A stretch of 64,000 nt of DNA from Moraxella macacae 0408225. GTDB taxonomy: Bacteria > Pseudomonadota > Gammaproteobacteria > Pseudomonadales > Moraxellaceae. Shown piece after piece: positions 21,077 to 30,399 of the stretch (positions within the stretch are counted from its first letter, which is position 1; each line of letters starts with the position of its first letter). A program made the translations under genes and the position numbers. The notes beneath the pieces are model-generated. The model was not told the DNA's origin and searched no databases. It saw only the letters and a program-made list of their open reading frames with translations. Location of the stretch: positions 62,001-126,000 of the forward strand of contig NZ_ANIN01000002.1 in the NCBI RefSeq assembly GCF_000320365.1, in the 5' to 3' direction.

Positions 21077-22638
21077 TTTGGTGGCTCCTTAATTTCGCTT
21101 TCTTTTGGCAATAACAGCTTGCCATCAAACGGTGCTAATTTGGCAAATTCCGTCGTGCGTTCAATAAATACAGGCACGGTATTTAAATCGGTTTGCTCGG
21201 TTTGATTTAAAAAAGTATTTTGTGCTTGATTGTAAGTTTTAATGCCAAGCCAATCGGTTAAATACCATACAAAACCGTAACCTGCTTGTGGCTTATTATT
21301 TGTTATTTGTGTGGTGTCATCACTGGATAATTTAAACAGGGGTGTGCTTAGGGTAAATTGGGTGGCATCGTGTTTTAATTTGGTTTGATGTAAACCGTGG
21401 TCGGAAGTATAAACCATGCTAAACGGCTGGTTGGCGGTTTGCAATGCTTGATAAATTTGTTTTAAAAACATATCGGTTTGGTAAATGGTGCTTAAATAAT
21501 CGGATAAATACCCATTGCTAAAGTCAAAACGCGGTAGATTTTTATCCAAACGCTTCACAAAACGCGGATGCGAACCCATTAAATGTATCATAATTAATTT
21601 GGGTTTATCACTTGGTTCGTGAATAACTCTTTGAATTTCTGGCAACATTTCATAATCAAAGCGATGCGATGCAACAGGCACATGTTCGCCATAAAAATAC
21701 AAATAATCGGCGTGATTGGCAACATAAGAAATTTCACTGTCATAAATGCCAACGCGGTCTTGATTGGAAAGCCAATAGGTTTTTATGCCAACTTGTTTGG
21801 CCAGATTTAAAATGCTGTTTTGAAATTCTATTTCTTTTGGGTTGGGAATGCTCAAAAGGCGTGGCACAGAAGCGGCTGTATGTCCGGCCGGTGAAATAAA
21901 CTGGGTGTATTTTATACCGTTTACGCTGTCTAAAAACGGCGTGGTTTTCACAGGATAATTATATGATGACATATAATATCTTGACATACTTTCGCCAATT
22001 ACAAAAACGTAATTTTGATATTTGGGGGTAAAACTTTTAACTTGCCAAGCGATTGGTCTTTGTGAAAGTGTTGCCAACTTGCTATTATACTCTTTATATT
22101 CGTGATAGCTCTTCACTGTATAAGGAATTAAATTTAAAATTTCAGAATAACCCCATTTAAAACTTGATCGTCCAATGGGGGCAATGCTGCCAATAAATAA
22201 CAGCGTTAAGACAATGCTAAAACCTTTAAAAAATTTGTGCTGTTTTGTTGTGATTTTGATCTTTTTGGTTAAATAAATCACAGTAATAGTGGCTACAATA
22301 ATAATACAATAAAGCAATAATGTAAATGGATCAAAAAATTCTGTGGCTTCATTGACATTGGTTTCTAAGGCAGCAGCAATAATCGCTGAATTTGGATAGC
22401 CAAATTGCCAACCAATGGGAAAATATACCACCCATAATAATAAAAGTGGGCTAAACACTTTAAACACAATGGGCTTAAACCATAGACAATTTAGAATGAG
22501 CCAAATCAGCAAAATATCGTGGATTCTGGGCGTGCTGCCTACCACGCCCCAACATAAAAATGCAGCAAAGATTAAAGTGGCGATAAAAACAAAATAATTG
22601 TAATATCTGAACGGTTTTTTGTGCTTGGTGAGTGTCAT
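21073..22638 (-). CDS. Phosphoethanolamine transferase / sulfatase-family membrane enzyme
   Basis: N-terminal TM segments; YVFVIGESMSRYYMSSYNYPVKTTPFLD, HLMGSHPRF, YTSDHGLH; 4-bp overlap with downstream GT. Confidence 0.85.
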   Translation of the reverse strand: MTLTKHKKPFRYYNYFVFIATLIFAAFLCWGVVGSTPRIHDILLIWLILNCLWFKPIVFKVFSPLLLLWVVYFPIGWQFGYPNSAIIAAALETNVNEATEFFDPFTLLLYCIIIVATITVIYLTKKIKITTKQHKFFKGFSIVLTLLFIGSIAPIGRSSFKWGYSEILNLIPYTVKSYHEYKEYNSKLATLSQRPIAWQVKSFTPKYQNYVFVIGESMSRYYMSSYNYPVKTTPFLDSVNGIKYTQFISPAGHTAASVPRLLSIPNPKEIEFQNSILNLAKQVGIKTYWLSNQDRVGIYDSEISYVANHADYLYFYGEHVPVASHRFDYEMLPEIQRVIHEPSDKPKLIMIHLMGSHPRFVKRLDKNLPRFDFSNGYLSDYLSTIYQTDMFLKQIYQALQTANQPFSMVYTSDHGLHQTKLKHDATQFTLSTPLFKLSSDDTTQITNNKPQAGYGFVWYLTDWLGIKTYNQAQNTFLNQTEQTDLNTVPVFIERTTEFAKLAPFDGKLLLPKESEIKEPPK

Positions 22639-22664
22639 AGCAGTGCTTTTATTTTCATGATACT

Positions 22665-23096
22665 TTACAGGGCAATCAATTCATCTTTTTTATTGAGTTC
22701 TTTGAGTGCATTAATAATATCATCTTTTTGGTTTAGGAGCAGTTTTAAATCATCAATGCGTTCTTGTTGATGTTTTAAAATAAGCTGTAGTTTGTCTATT
22801 TCCGCGGTCAGTTTTGCAACATCGCTTTGCAATTTTTCGTCATGGTTATAATAATTGTTGTTACTGTGATAATTTTCACCAATTTGCACAATGCTTTTAT
22901 GCTCTGATTTTAATAATTCAGCAAATTGCACATCAAGCAATTCGGCAATGTCATGTAATCTTTTTAAATTTGGCATGCTTTTTCCTGCTTCAATTTTGGC
23001 ATAGCCATTACGACTTAAACCCAATTTTTCGGCCATTTGCTCTTGTGTCCAGTTGCGTTCTTCGCGAAGTATGCGAATGGTGTCAAAGTCAATCAT
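22665..23096 (-). CDS. XRE-family transcriptional regulator with C-terminal coiled coil
   Basis: HTH: LREERNWTQEQMAEKLGLSRNGYAKIEAGKSMPNLKRLHDIAELLDV; start MIDFDTIR preceded by AGGAA. Confidence 0.9.
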   Translation of the reverse strand: MIDFDTIRILREERNWTQEQMAEKLGLSRNGYAKIEAGKSMPNLKRLHDIAELLDVQFAELLKSEHKSIVQIGENYHSNNNYYNHDEKLQSDVAKLTAEIDKLQLILKHQQERIDDLKLLLNQKDDIINALKELNKKDELIAL

Positions 23097-23112
23097 AAAA
23101 AAATTCCTAAAA

Positions 23113-23131
23113 TGCCAACTGGCAGTTGGCA
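23113..23131. promoter_or_regulatory. Candidate operator: perfect 9-1-9 inverted repeat TGCCAACTG-G-CAGTTGGCA
   Basis: Lies between the divergent XRE gene and the J-domain operon, 16 bp upstream of the XRE start codon. Confidence 0.7.
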
Positions 23132-23214
23132 AATGCAAGGTGTGGGTTGGTTTAAAGTTTGGTTGGTTTATTGTAACATAATTTTGCTGAAATTTATAAA
23201 TTTTAATTAATATC

Positions 23215-24846
23215 ATGAAAAAAATCAAAACACACTATGACAATTTGGGTGTCGCACGCAATGCCCAGCCTGAAGTGATTAAGGCGGCCTATAAGGCTTT
23301 GGCACAAAAATATCACCCAGACAGAAATCCTAATAATCCTGATGCCGAGCGCATTATGAAAATCATCAATGCTGCTTATAATGTATTGATTGATCCTGTG
23401 AGTCGCGCCGAGCATGATCGCTGGATAAAAGAGCAAGAGGCAAAACTTAATGCCAATGCCAATCAAACCAATGCCAATCAAGCCCATCAAACTCAAAATA
23501 ACAGCTCAAATCGCACATGGAATAATTATACCAATACGCAAAACAACACGCAAAACAATACGCAAAATCATCAAAACAACAATCAGCAAAATAAAAAGTC
23601 ATCGTCTTGGTCGGTTCATGGGAGAATGAAACGAAGTACTTATGCTTTGTTGGGTATTCCTACTATCATTGTATATTGGACTATGCGTATTGGTGCCACA
23701 GGCATTGCCGAGGGAATGGATACCTATGTTTTTAGCGAATTATTATTTTTAATGTTACTAGAATTACTACCACTTTACTTTTTGTTTTTTTTATCCATCA
23801 AAAGAGCACACGATTGTAATCTGAAAGGTTGGTGGGTTTTAATTCCATTTTATATATTCATACTGTTTTTTAAGAATCCAACCAAAGGGGTTAATCGTTT
23901 TGGTTATGATCCAAGAGAAGAGTATGTTGACGATGGAAGGGAATTTGAAAAGGAGTACTCTTTTTGGTGGATTGTTGGTTTTAATCTTCTATTGAATCTG
24001 ATTCAGATATCTAGTGCTGTAGCACAACAACCCAAACCTGATATCGATACAAGCAGCCAAACCACCGAAAGCACCTATTCCACCGAAAACAACAATCAGC
24101 CTGAACCACCAACGCCCCCAGTGGCAACCACAGCGGTATACACGCCAACAGAAACACCAACAGAAACGCACACAGAGACACGCAATGAACCCAGTCTAAA
24201 TGTTGCCAAATCTGAATATGACAGGGCGGTGAACAATATTAACTATGTTTGGGATAGTTTGCATCCAAGCGTGCGTGATTTTTTGCGTGATGAACAAAAA
24301 GCCATTAACAAAAAACGCGAACAAGACTGTAAAGCCTATGGCAACAATCAAAGCAGCAATAAAAATACCGCCAAGGCTTATCGTTATTTGTGCGAAGTGC
24401 CACAATTAAACGAGCGGGCAGAGTATCTAACAACCCAGTTAAATACGGTGATAACGCCACCGATTAGTCCACAGCCCTTACCTGAAACCGGTGCAACCAA
24501 CAAACCTAATTTACACGGTGATTCGCCTTTACAAATTAAAACCAGTGCAGGCAGTCATTATTGGGTAAAAATTGTTAAGTCCTATAATGAAAAAGCTGAA
24601 ATCGTCAGTTATTTTATTCGTGGTGGCGAAACTTTAGATGTGAATTTGCCAAGTGGAGAGTATATTATCAAATACGCTTATGGCGATACTTGGTATGGTA
24701 GAGAGCATTTATTTGGTGAAAATACGCGTTATTCTAAAGCCGATGAAGTTTTAGATTTTTATTACAATCAAGGTTATACCATCGAACTTATCCAGCAGAT
24801 CAATGGCAATTTACACACAACAGCAATTGACGAAAGTCAATTTTAA
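23215..24846 (+). CDS. J-domain membrane protein: DnaJ domain, Asn/Gln-rich linker, DUF805-like TM domain, LprI-like segment, C-terminal extracytoplasmic domain
   Basis: YHPDRNPNNPDAERIMKIINAAYNVL (HPD motif); KRAHDCNLKGWWVLIPF (DUF805-like); EYDRAVNNINYVWDSL...EQKAINKKREQDC (LprI/DUF1311-like). Confidence 0.8.
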   Translation: MKKIKTHYDNLGVARNAQPEVIKAAYKALAQKYHPDRNPNNPDAERIMKIINAAYNVLIDPVSRAEHDRWIKEQEAKLNANANQTNANQAHQTQNNSSNRTWNNYTNTQNNTQNNTQNHQNNNQQNKKSSSWSVHGRMKRSTYALLGIPTIIVYWTMRIGATGIAEGMDTYVFSELLFLMLLELLPLYFLFFLSIKRAHDCNLKGWWVLIPFYIFILFFKNPTKGVNRFGYDPREEYVDDGREFEKEYSFWWIVGFNLLLNLIQISSAVAQQPKPDIDTSSQTTESTYSTENNNQPEPPTPPVATTAVYTPTETPTETHTETRNEPSLNVAKSEYDRAVNNINYVWDSLHPSVRDFLRDEQKAINKKREQDCKAYGNNQSSNKNTAKAYRYLCEVPQLNERAEYLTTQLNTVITPPISPQPLPETGATNKPNLHGDSPLQIKTSAGSHYWVKIVKSYNEKAEIVSYFIRGGETLDVNLPSGEYIIKYAYGDTWYGREHLFGENTRYSKADEVLDFYYNQGYTIELIQQINGNLHTTAIDESQF

Positions 24847-24855
24847 GGAGTTTTT

Positions 24856-25059
24856 ATGTCAGAAAATCAACCTAAAGCCAAACAGAAATTCCCAATTTGG
24901 ATACCTATTGTGTCTATTATTGTGGCAGTTGTTTTAAATGCAGGGCCGTTGCAATATGGATTTTATGAATTAGCAATGGTTGATATTTTTGGTTCATTTC
25001 TTGCGAATTGTTTTATTTTATATCTTATCAACGGTATTGTTAATCTGTTTAGGAAGTAA
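24856..25059 (+). CDS. Small membrane protein (67 aa)
   Basis: RBS aaggag; two hydrophobic segments. Confidence 0.7.
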   Translation: MSENQPKAKQKFPIWIPIVSIIVAVVLNAGPLQYGFYELAMVDIFGSFLANCFILYLINGIVNLFRK

Positions 25060-25070
25060 AAGGAGTTTTT

Positions 25071-25433
25071 ATGAAAAAATGTATGAAAAAACTGGCGTTG
25101 TTTTTATTGTTAGGCTTATCAATCAACGCTCAAGCCTATGAAGTAAAAAATGTTTGTGCCAAATACATGACTAATTACAGTTGGTCAAAATCTTATAGCG
25201 TGCAAACCCAAATCTATGAAGGGCGAGAACTAAATCAAGCCACTGGCAATCCGTATTTTGGTAATTATGATATGTTTAGCCATTATGCGGTGATTTGGTG
25301 GGATAGAGGCAAAGCAAGCATCATTAAACTTAATTTTCATGTTGCAGGCAGTATGCTTTTAAACAGCAAAGGCACAGATCAAAATGGCCGTCAGTGGCAA
25401 CTTTCCGATGACAGCTATGGTTACTGTTTTTAA
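25071..25433 (+). CDS. Small exported protein (120 aa)
   Basis: RBS aaggag; signal peptide MKKCMKKLALFLLLGLSINAQA. Confidence 0.75.
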   Translation: MKKCMKKLALFLLLGLSINAQAYEVKNVCAKYMTNYSWSKSYSVQTQIYEGRELNQATGNPYFGNYDMFSHYAVIWWDRGKASIIKLNFHVAGSMLLNSKGTDQNGRQWQLSDDSYGYCF

Positions 25434-25443
25434 GGAAACTATC

Positions 25444-25650
25444 ATGCCTGATGTAAATAAAAAAGAAGCAGCATTTGGTGTATATGTATTTATTGTGGTG
25501 GCAGTTAGAATTTTTTTGAGTGCTGTTATGCCAATTTATGCCATTGTAAAAGATGTGCAAAATGACAAAATCATGTGGGCGGTGGCTGATTTTGTGTTGT
25601 TTTTCCCCATTGGTACAATCCGTGGGTTAATGTATTTATTTGAACTTTAA
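25444..25650 (+). CDS. Small membrane protein (68 aa)
   Basis: Start MPDVNKKEAAFGV chosen downstream of the ORF start because taagga precedes it; two hydrophobic segments. Confidence 0.65.
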   Translation: MPDVNKKEAAFGVYVFIVVAVRIFLSAVMPIYAIVKDVQNDKIMWAVADFVLFFPIGTIRGLMYLFEL

Positions 25651-25659
25651 GGAATTTTT

Positions 25660-26124
25660 ATGAAAAAATTAATGTTAGCAAGTTTGTTATTAATAAGCAG
25701 TCAAATGACAATGGCAGCGGATTGGGCGTTAGTTGGAACAGGTATGGCTGGAAAAAAAATCAGTATTGATAATGACAGTATACAAGGCTATTATTTTAAT
25801 GGCTATGACAAAGACAAGTATTATGTAACCGCTTGGGTAAAATATAACTATCCAAAATTGCAGACGATACCTAGTGGTAAATCCAAGGGTAAAAAATACA
25901 AAGAAGACAGAAGTTTTTGGTATGCAGATTGTTTAAATAATAAACATAACATAGGTGAGATTCATTATTATTCTGTATCGGGCGCTGTGGTTCATAGTGA
26001 AAAATATTATGTCAGTACATCCAGTTCTGATAGTTGGGAGAGAATTATTCCTGATACAGTAGGTGAAAAAATAACAGAACGCATGTGTGCAATATATCAA
26101 CTAAAACAATCTTATAAAAAGTAA
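25660..26124 (+). CDS. Exported protein, possibly surface-adhesin-E-like
   Basis: Signal peptide MKKLMLASLLLISSQMTMA; DWALVGTGMAGKKISIDNDSI...VTAWVKYNYPK. Confidence 0.65.
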   Translation: MKKLMLASLLLISSQMTMAADWALVGTGMAGKKISIDNDSIQGYYFNGYDKDKYYVTAWVKYNYPKLQTIPSGKSKGKKYKEDRSFWYADCLNNKHNIGEIHYYSVSGAVVHSEKYYVSTSSSDSWERIIPDTVGEKITERMCAIYQLKQSYKK

Positions 26125-26132
26125 GGATTCTG

Positions 26133-26684
26133 ATGAAAAATAAACCATATTTAACCGTGCTATTTTGCACCATATTGTTTAGCCAATCTGCGTTTGCTAT
26201 TTACATTCCTGATCTGTTTGGAGCGTATCAGCGCGGAATGGAGCAAGCTCAACGCGACAATGCCCGAGATGCTTATTATTACCAACAATTAAATCAACCT
26301 AAAATTTTCTTTGAGGTGATTAATAGAAAAAGCGACAAAACAAAAAATAATTTTAACCTGTCTGTGAAAAACGGTGATATGTTGTGTTGGAGTGTTTATA
26401 ACCTTGCATATGATGGTGTATATCAATCTCTAGAAATTATCAACATGCCTTATCAAGGTGAATTTACCGGTCAATCGCTAAATAATGATCAACAAGCCAT
26501 AATAAATAAAATGTATTTAAACAAAAATACAATTGCATTTACCAAAAAGTTAATCAGCGAAGATAATCAGATTTATACTTGTTGGGGGTTTCACCCGAAA
26601 AATACTCCAAAGGGCAAATATATCATTTCTATTGTGGTGGGTAATAGAGATTTTGGTGCAAAGATGTTTAATATTGTAGATTGA
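26133..26684 (+). CDS. Exported protein of unknown function (183 aa)
   Basis: Signal peptide ending SQSAFA; no family recognised. Confidence 0.7.
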   Translation: MKNKPYLTVLFCTILFSQSAFAIYIPDLFGAYQRGMEQAQRDNARDAYYYQQLNQPKIFFEVINRKSDKTKNNFNLSVKNGDMLCWSVYNLAYDGVYQSLEIINMPYQGEFTGQSLNNDQQAIINKMYLNKNTIAFTKKLISEDNQIYTCWGFHPKNTPKGKYIISIVVGNRDFGAKMFNIVD

Positions 26685-26693
26685 GTAATTATT

Positions 26694-28589
26694 ATGTTGA
26701 AGAAAATGTTGAAGAAAATTTGGTATTTTTTAACTTTTAAGACTTATGGGAGCAATCTGTTAGATTCAGATGGTGCAAAGCACTTAAGTGCGATTGCGGT
26801 GATTGTGTCGCTTGCTGCCTTGTCTGAGGGTTTTGCATGGGGGCATTTTGGCAGCAGTTTTACACCTGATAATCCAATCTTAGGTAGGGCTGCGCTTGGT
26901 ATCTTTGTTTTTTTGTTATTTTGGTTTTTTGATCGCACCATGATAACGCAAGATATGATGGGTGAAGAACACGCCAAAGTTTTAGAAGGAGAGGAGTATG
27001 ATTCAAAAGAAAAGAAGAATACATTTATTTTTCTTGTACAATTAATTAAAAAAAATAAGAGCATATTTATTTTTGCTATACGATTGGTTATCGTGGTAGT
27101 ATCTTTGCGTATTACTGCTCCGTTTTTGACCCAGTTAGTCTTTAAAGCAGATATTGAAAAAGAAATACAAGTTCAATATCAAGACAGTATAGAAAAAGCC
27201 AAAGAAGAAACTCTTGGCAAAATAGAGCAAAAAATTAGCGAACAAGAAAACCATGTTCGCGAAATTAATGAAAAACTGCAACAAGAACTTAGTGGCAAAC
27301 GTGGCACAGGATATGGCAAAGGCGTGGTAGCCCAAAGTATTGAGGCTGAACTTGCTGCTGCAAGTGCTGAATTTGAACAGCTAAAAGAACAATTAGCCAA
27401 CACCAAAACTCGTTTGGATAATGCCATTATCCAAGATGACACTAAAACTTTGGAAAGTTTTGGCATTTTTATCGTCAAAGACAGTCCGCTTTTTCGTGCA
27501 AACTCTATCCAAAAATTAAAAACTCAGCCTGCTTTTCAAAATATCGAATGGGGTGTAAATGGCTTTTTAATATTGTTGGGTGTGATTTTAATTTTATCCA
27601 AATTGTTACAGCCGTATTCACTTAAAATGTATTACTCATCACGCTTACAAGAAGCATGGAGAAATTACAAAGAAGGCAATTATGATGATTATTTGCTTGA
27701 AAATGAAAAAAGCACTCGCATTCCAACCGATCCGATGCCACAGACATTTGAAAAAATTGCCATTCATTACGCCCAAACCAAAAACCAACGCCTAAAAGAC
27801 GATGCCGAACACAAAGAAAAAATAAAACAAGCAGCATTGCAAGCTGAGCTTGAGCAACAAAAACTCAAAGAAAGCGAAAAGGCATATGATGAACATCACG
27901 CCAAAGAATTACAAAACAGCAGTTATGAATTTAAGGTAACAGGTGAGAAAAAAGAGCGGGTTGGTAATGCTTTAGATCAGACGCGTGATTATAAACAAAG
28001 GCTTATGCAAGAAAAACATCTTGATAAACAACTGTTAGAGGATAGAAAAAACCAAGTGGAACAAGAGTTGTTTGAGGTCAAGCGTATTTACGAAAGTCAA
28101 TACGAAGATGCGATGGCACGCCAAAAACGCATGGAAAACGAACAAAGCAAATTGCTTGAATTACAACAAATTGCCAATGAACGCGAACAAAAAGACAAAT
28201 CAAATGTAGAAAATGTAAAATCATTTATCGCAGTACAAGATGCTATAGAAGATCAAAAGCAAAAGATTAAAAACATGCAAGACAATCATTTAACTTTTGA
28301 GCGCGATATGAACATTCATAAAGAAAAAGTGGATAATCTTGAAAGTGAACTCGGTCGTATCATTGTGCAAACGCAAGCCATAAATGAAGAAATAGCAAGG
28401 CTTGATGAAAATATTGCAGTTTTAGAATGGGATAAAATAAAATTTTTTACCGACATTGCTAAAAACAGTCCCACCATTTATGCAAAAGGCGATGATATCG
28501 AGTTGGGTTGTATGATAAAAAAGATAAAAGAAAACAATGGTGTGTATGAGTTTACGCATTTTAACAACAACTCAAAAACAAATCGATGA
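26694..28589 (+). CDS. DUF4407-like membrane coiled-coil protein (631 aa)
   Basis: N-terminal TM segments with LFWFFDRTMI; coiled coil between TM segments; long cytoplasmic coiled-coil C-terminus. Confidence 0.7.
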   Translation: MLKKMLKKIWYFLTFKTYGSNLLDSDGAKHLSAIAVIVSLAALSEGFAWGHFGSSFTPDNPILGRAALGIFVFLLFWFFDRTMITQDMMGEEHAKVLEGEEYDSKEKKNTFIFLVQLIKKNKSIFIFAIRLVIVVVSLRITAPFLTQLVFKADIEKEIQVQYQDSIEKAKEETLGKIEQKISEQENHVREINEKLQQELSGKRGTGYGKGVVAQSIEAELAAASAEFEQLKEQLANTKTRLDNAIIQDDTKTLESFGIFIVKDSPLFRANSIQKLKTQPAFQNIEWGVNGFLILLGVILILSKLLQPYSLKMYYSSRLQEAWRNYKEGNYDDYLLENEKSTRIPTDPMPQTFEKIAIHYAQTKNQRLKDDAEHKEKIKQAALQAELEQQKLKESEKAYDEHHAKELQNSSYEFKVTGEKKERVGNALDQTRDYKQRLMQEKHLDKQLLEDRKNQVEQELFEVKRIYESQYEDAMARQKRMENEQSKLLELQQIANEREQKDKSNVENVKSFIAVQDAIEDQKQKIKNMQDNHLTFERDMNIHKEKVDNLESELGRIIVQTQAINEEIARLDENIAVLEWDKIKFFTDIAKNSPTIYAKGDDIELGCMIKKIKENNGVYEFTHFNNNSKTNR

Positions 28590-28619
28590 TAAATTTCTTA
28601 TGCCAAAACTTTCAAAAAT

Positions 28620-29426
28620 TTACCGCCAAAACTCTGTAATCCACGGCGTAGGCAGTATTTTGCGATACCATTTGCCCGTTTTGCCGATGATGGCATCTGG
28701 CGGGTTGACTTCACCGTGAAAAATCACCATTTTGGCATTTTTTGGCAATATTGGCGGGGTTGTAAAACTTAAAGGAAACGGCTGTACGCATTGGTATTTG
28801 AAACTTACGCACCAAGATTTATCCCAATATTCAAGGTGGTGGTGCTCACGCAAATAATTGGATAAAAACGCTTGTTCATGCCGAACTTCACGGCGGATTT
28901 TGTCAAAATTTTGCTCAAAATAATTAAGCAGATTTGGATAAGTATTGTAGCCAACCTTAAAGCGATACACAGATGAATTGCCAACCATACGCCAAGGTTT
29001 TTTCCAATCACGGATAATCATCACGCTGTCATCATGTTTTGCCTTATGGTGAAAAAAACAGTCAATATTTGCCACAATGACAATGTCAATGTCTAAAAAT
29101 AAAGCCGTGCCTTTTAAACCGTATAAGTCAGGTTTAAACGTGGTGAGTTTTTTCCATCCTCTCTCGGGTAAATTAGCGGGCAAATTTGGCGGTAGGTTTA
29201 GTGTGGGAATGGGATAGCAAGTTACCCTAGGGTCAATGCCTGTACTGTCATCGGTTAGGCAAATCATCTCAAAGGGTAGGGTGAGGTTTTTTGTTACCAT
29301 ATTGTAAAGGCGGTTGACGTATTCTGCGGGATATTTTTTGCCCCATTTCATGCAGATGATGTAGCGGTTGTCGCTCGTTGCTTGCTTGGTTTTTTGGCTG
29401 ATTTCTTGGTTGATGGCATCGGTCAT
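28620..29426 (-). CDS. Glycosyltransferase-like protein
   Basis: YIICMKWGKKYPAEYVNRLYNMV...ALFLDIDIVIVANIDCFF... Confidence 0.75.
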   Translation of the reverse strand: MTDAINQEISQKTKQATSDNRYIICMKWGKKYPAEYVNRLYNMVTKNLTLPFEMICLTDDSTGIDPRVTCYPIPTLNLPPNLPANLPERGWKKLTTFKPDLYGLKGTALFLDIDIVIVANIDCFFHHKAKHDDSVMIIRDWKKPWRMVGNSSVYRFKVGYNTYPNLLNYFEQNFDKIRREVRHEQAFLSNYLREHHHLEYWDKSWCVSFKYQCVQPFPLSFTTPPILPKNAKMVIFHGEVNPPDAIIGKTGKWYRKILPTPWITEFWR

Positions 29427-30355
29427 TGGGTGTCTCTTATTGCTAAGTCTATTGCCAAGCGTTGTTGTAAAATTGTATCAAAATCTAGCAGATACAGATT
29501 TTCGGCAATTGGCGTGTGTTTAAATCTGCGATAGCCCCACATATATTCATCAAAATGCTCGTTTATCATCATTTGCATGGCGTCGTTTAGGGCTTTGGTG
29601 GCAATTTTGCTGTCGTTATGGTATAGATTTTTATCGGTTAAATCGTAACAAAATATATGAAAGCCGTCATTTTTTTGTACGCATGCCAAACCCACCAAGC
29701 TGCACTGCGTTTTACTGGCAAGTTTGGCAGTCAGCGTCCCCGTCAGTGTTGGTATGCCAAAAAACGGCACAATCACGCCGCCGTTTTTATCGGGTACATG
29801 GTCGGGTAAAATGATGCTAAATCCGCCGTTTTTTAAGGTTTTAAAAATTGCTTTGACACCACTGGCATCGGTTGGTACTAAAGTGGCATTTAAGCGTTCG
29901 CGGCCTTTACGGATAATGCGATCAACTTGCTTGTTGTGTAAGGGTTTGTACATGATGGTCGGATTGCCAAAACCATTGAGCCACGCATTCATCATCTCCC
30001 ACGCACCGATGTGTGGCACGATAGCAAGCATGCCGTTTGGATTTTTTAAAGCGTTTTGTAAAATGGCTTGATTGTGAACTTGGCTGATTTGGTTGATTGC
30101 CCAATTGGTTGGCATGATCCACGTTTTGGCACTGATAAAGGTGTTATTTAACTGATTATACAGAGCTTTTGTAACCAATTGCTTGCGTTCGTCATCTTTT
30201 TGGGTGGGGTTAACCAACATAAGGTTGATATTAATACTGCGATACAGGCTTGAGTTTTTAAACAATACCAATACCCATGATAAAAACCATGCCAATGCGG
30301 ATAAAAACCACAAGGGCATGACTTTTAATAGTGAAAATAATAGCGAGTACATCAT
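29423..30355 (-). CDS. Lipid A biosynthesis acyltransferase (LpxL/HtrB family)
   Basis: NGMLAIVPHIGAWEMMNAWL (HX4-type motif), GFSIILPDHVP; 4-bp overlap with the downstream gene. Confidence 0.85.
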   Translation of the reverse strand: MMYSLLFSLLKVMPLWFLSALAWFLSWVLVLFKNSSLYRSININLMLVNPTQKDDERKQLVTKALYNQLNNTFISAKTWIMPTNWAINQISQVHNQAILQNALKNPNGMLAIVPHIGAWEMMNAWLNGFGNPTIMYKPLHNKQVDRIIRKGRERLNATLVPTDASGVKAIFKTLKNGGFSIILPDHVPDKNGGVIVPFFGIPTLTGTLTAKLASKTQCSLVGLACVQKNDGFHIFCYDLTDKNLYHNDSKIATKALNDAMQMMINEHFDEYMWGYRRFKHTPIAENLYLLDFDTILQQRLAIDLAIRDTQ

Positions 30356-30399
30356 TCAGAGAGATTAACTAACATAATTTAAACCAACTTTTAAATTAA

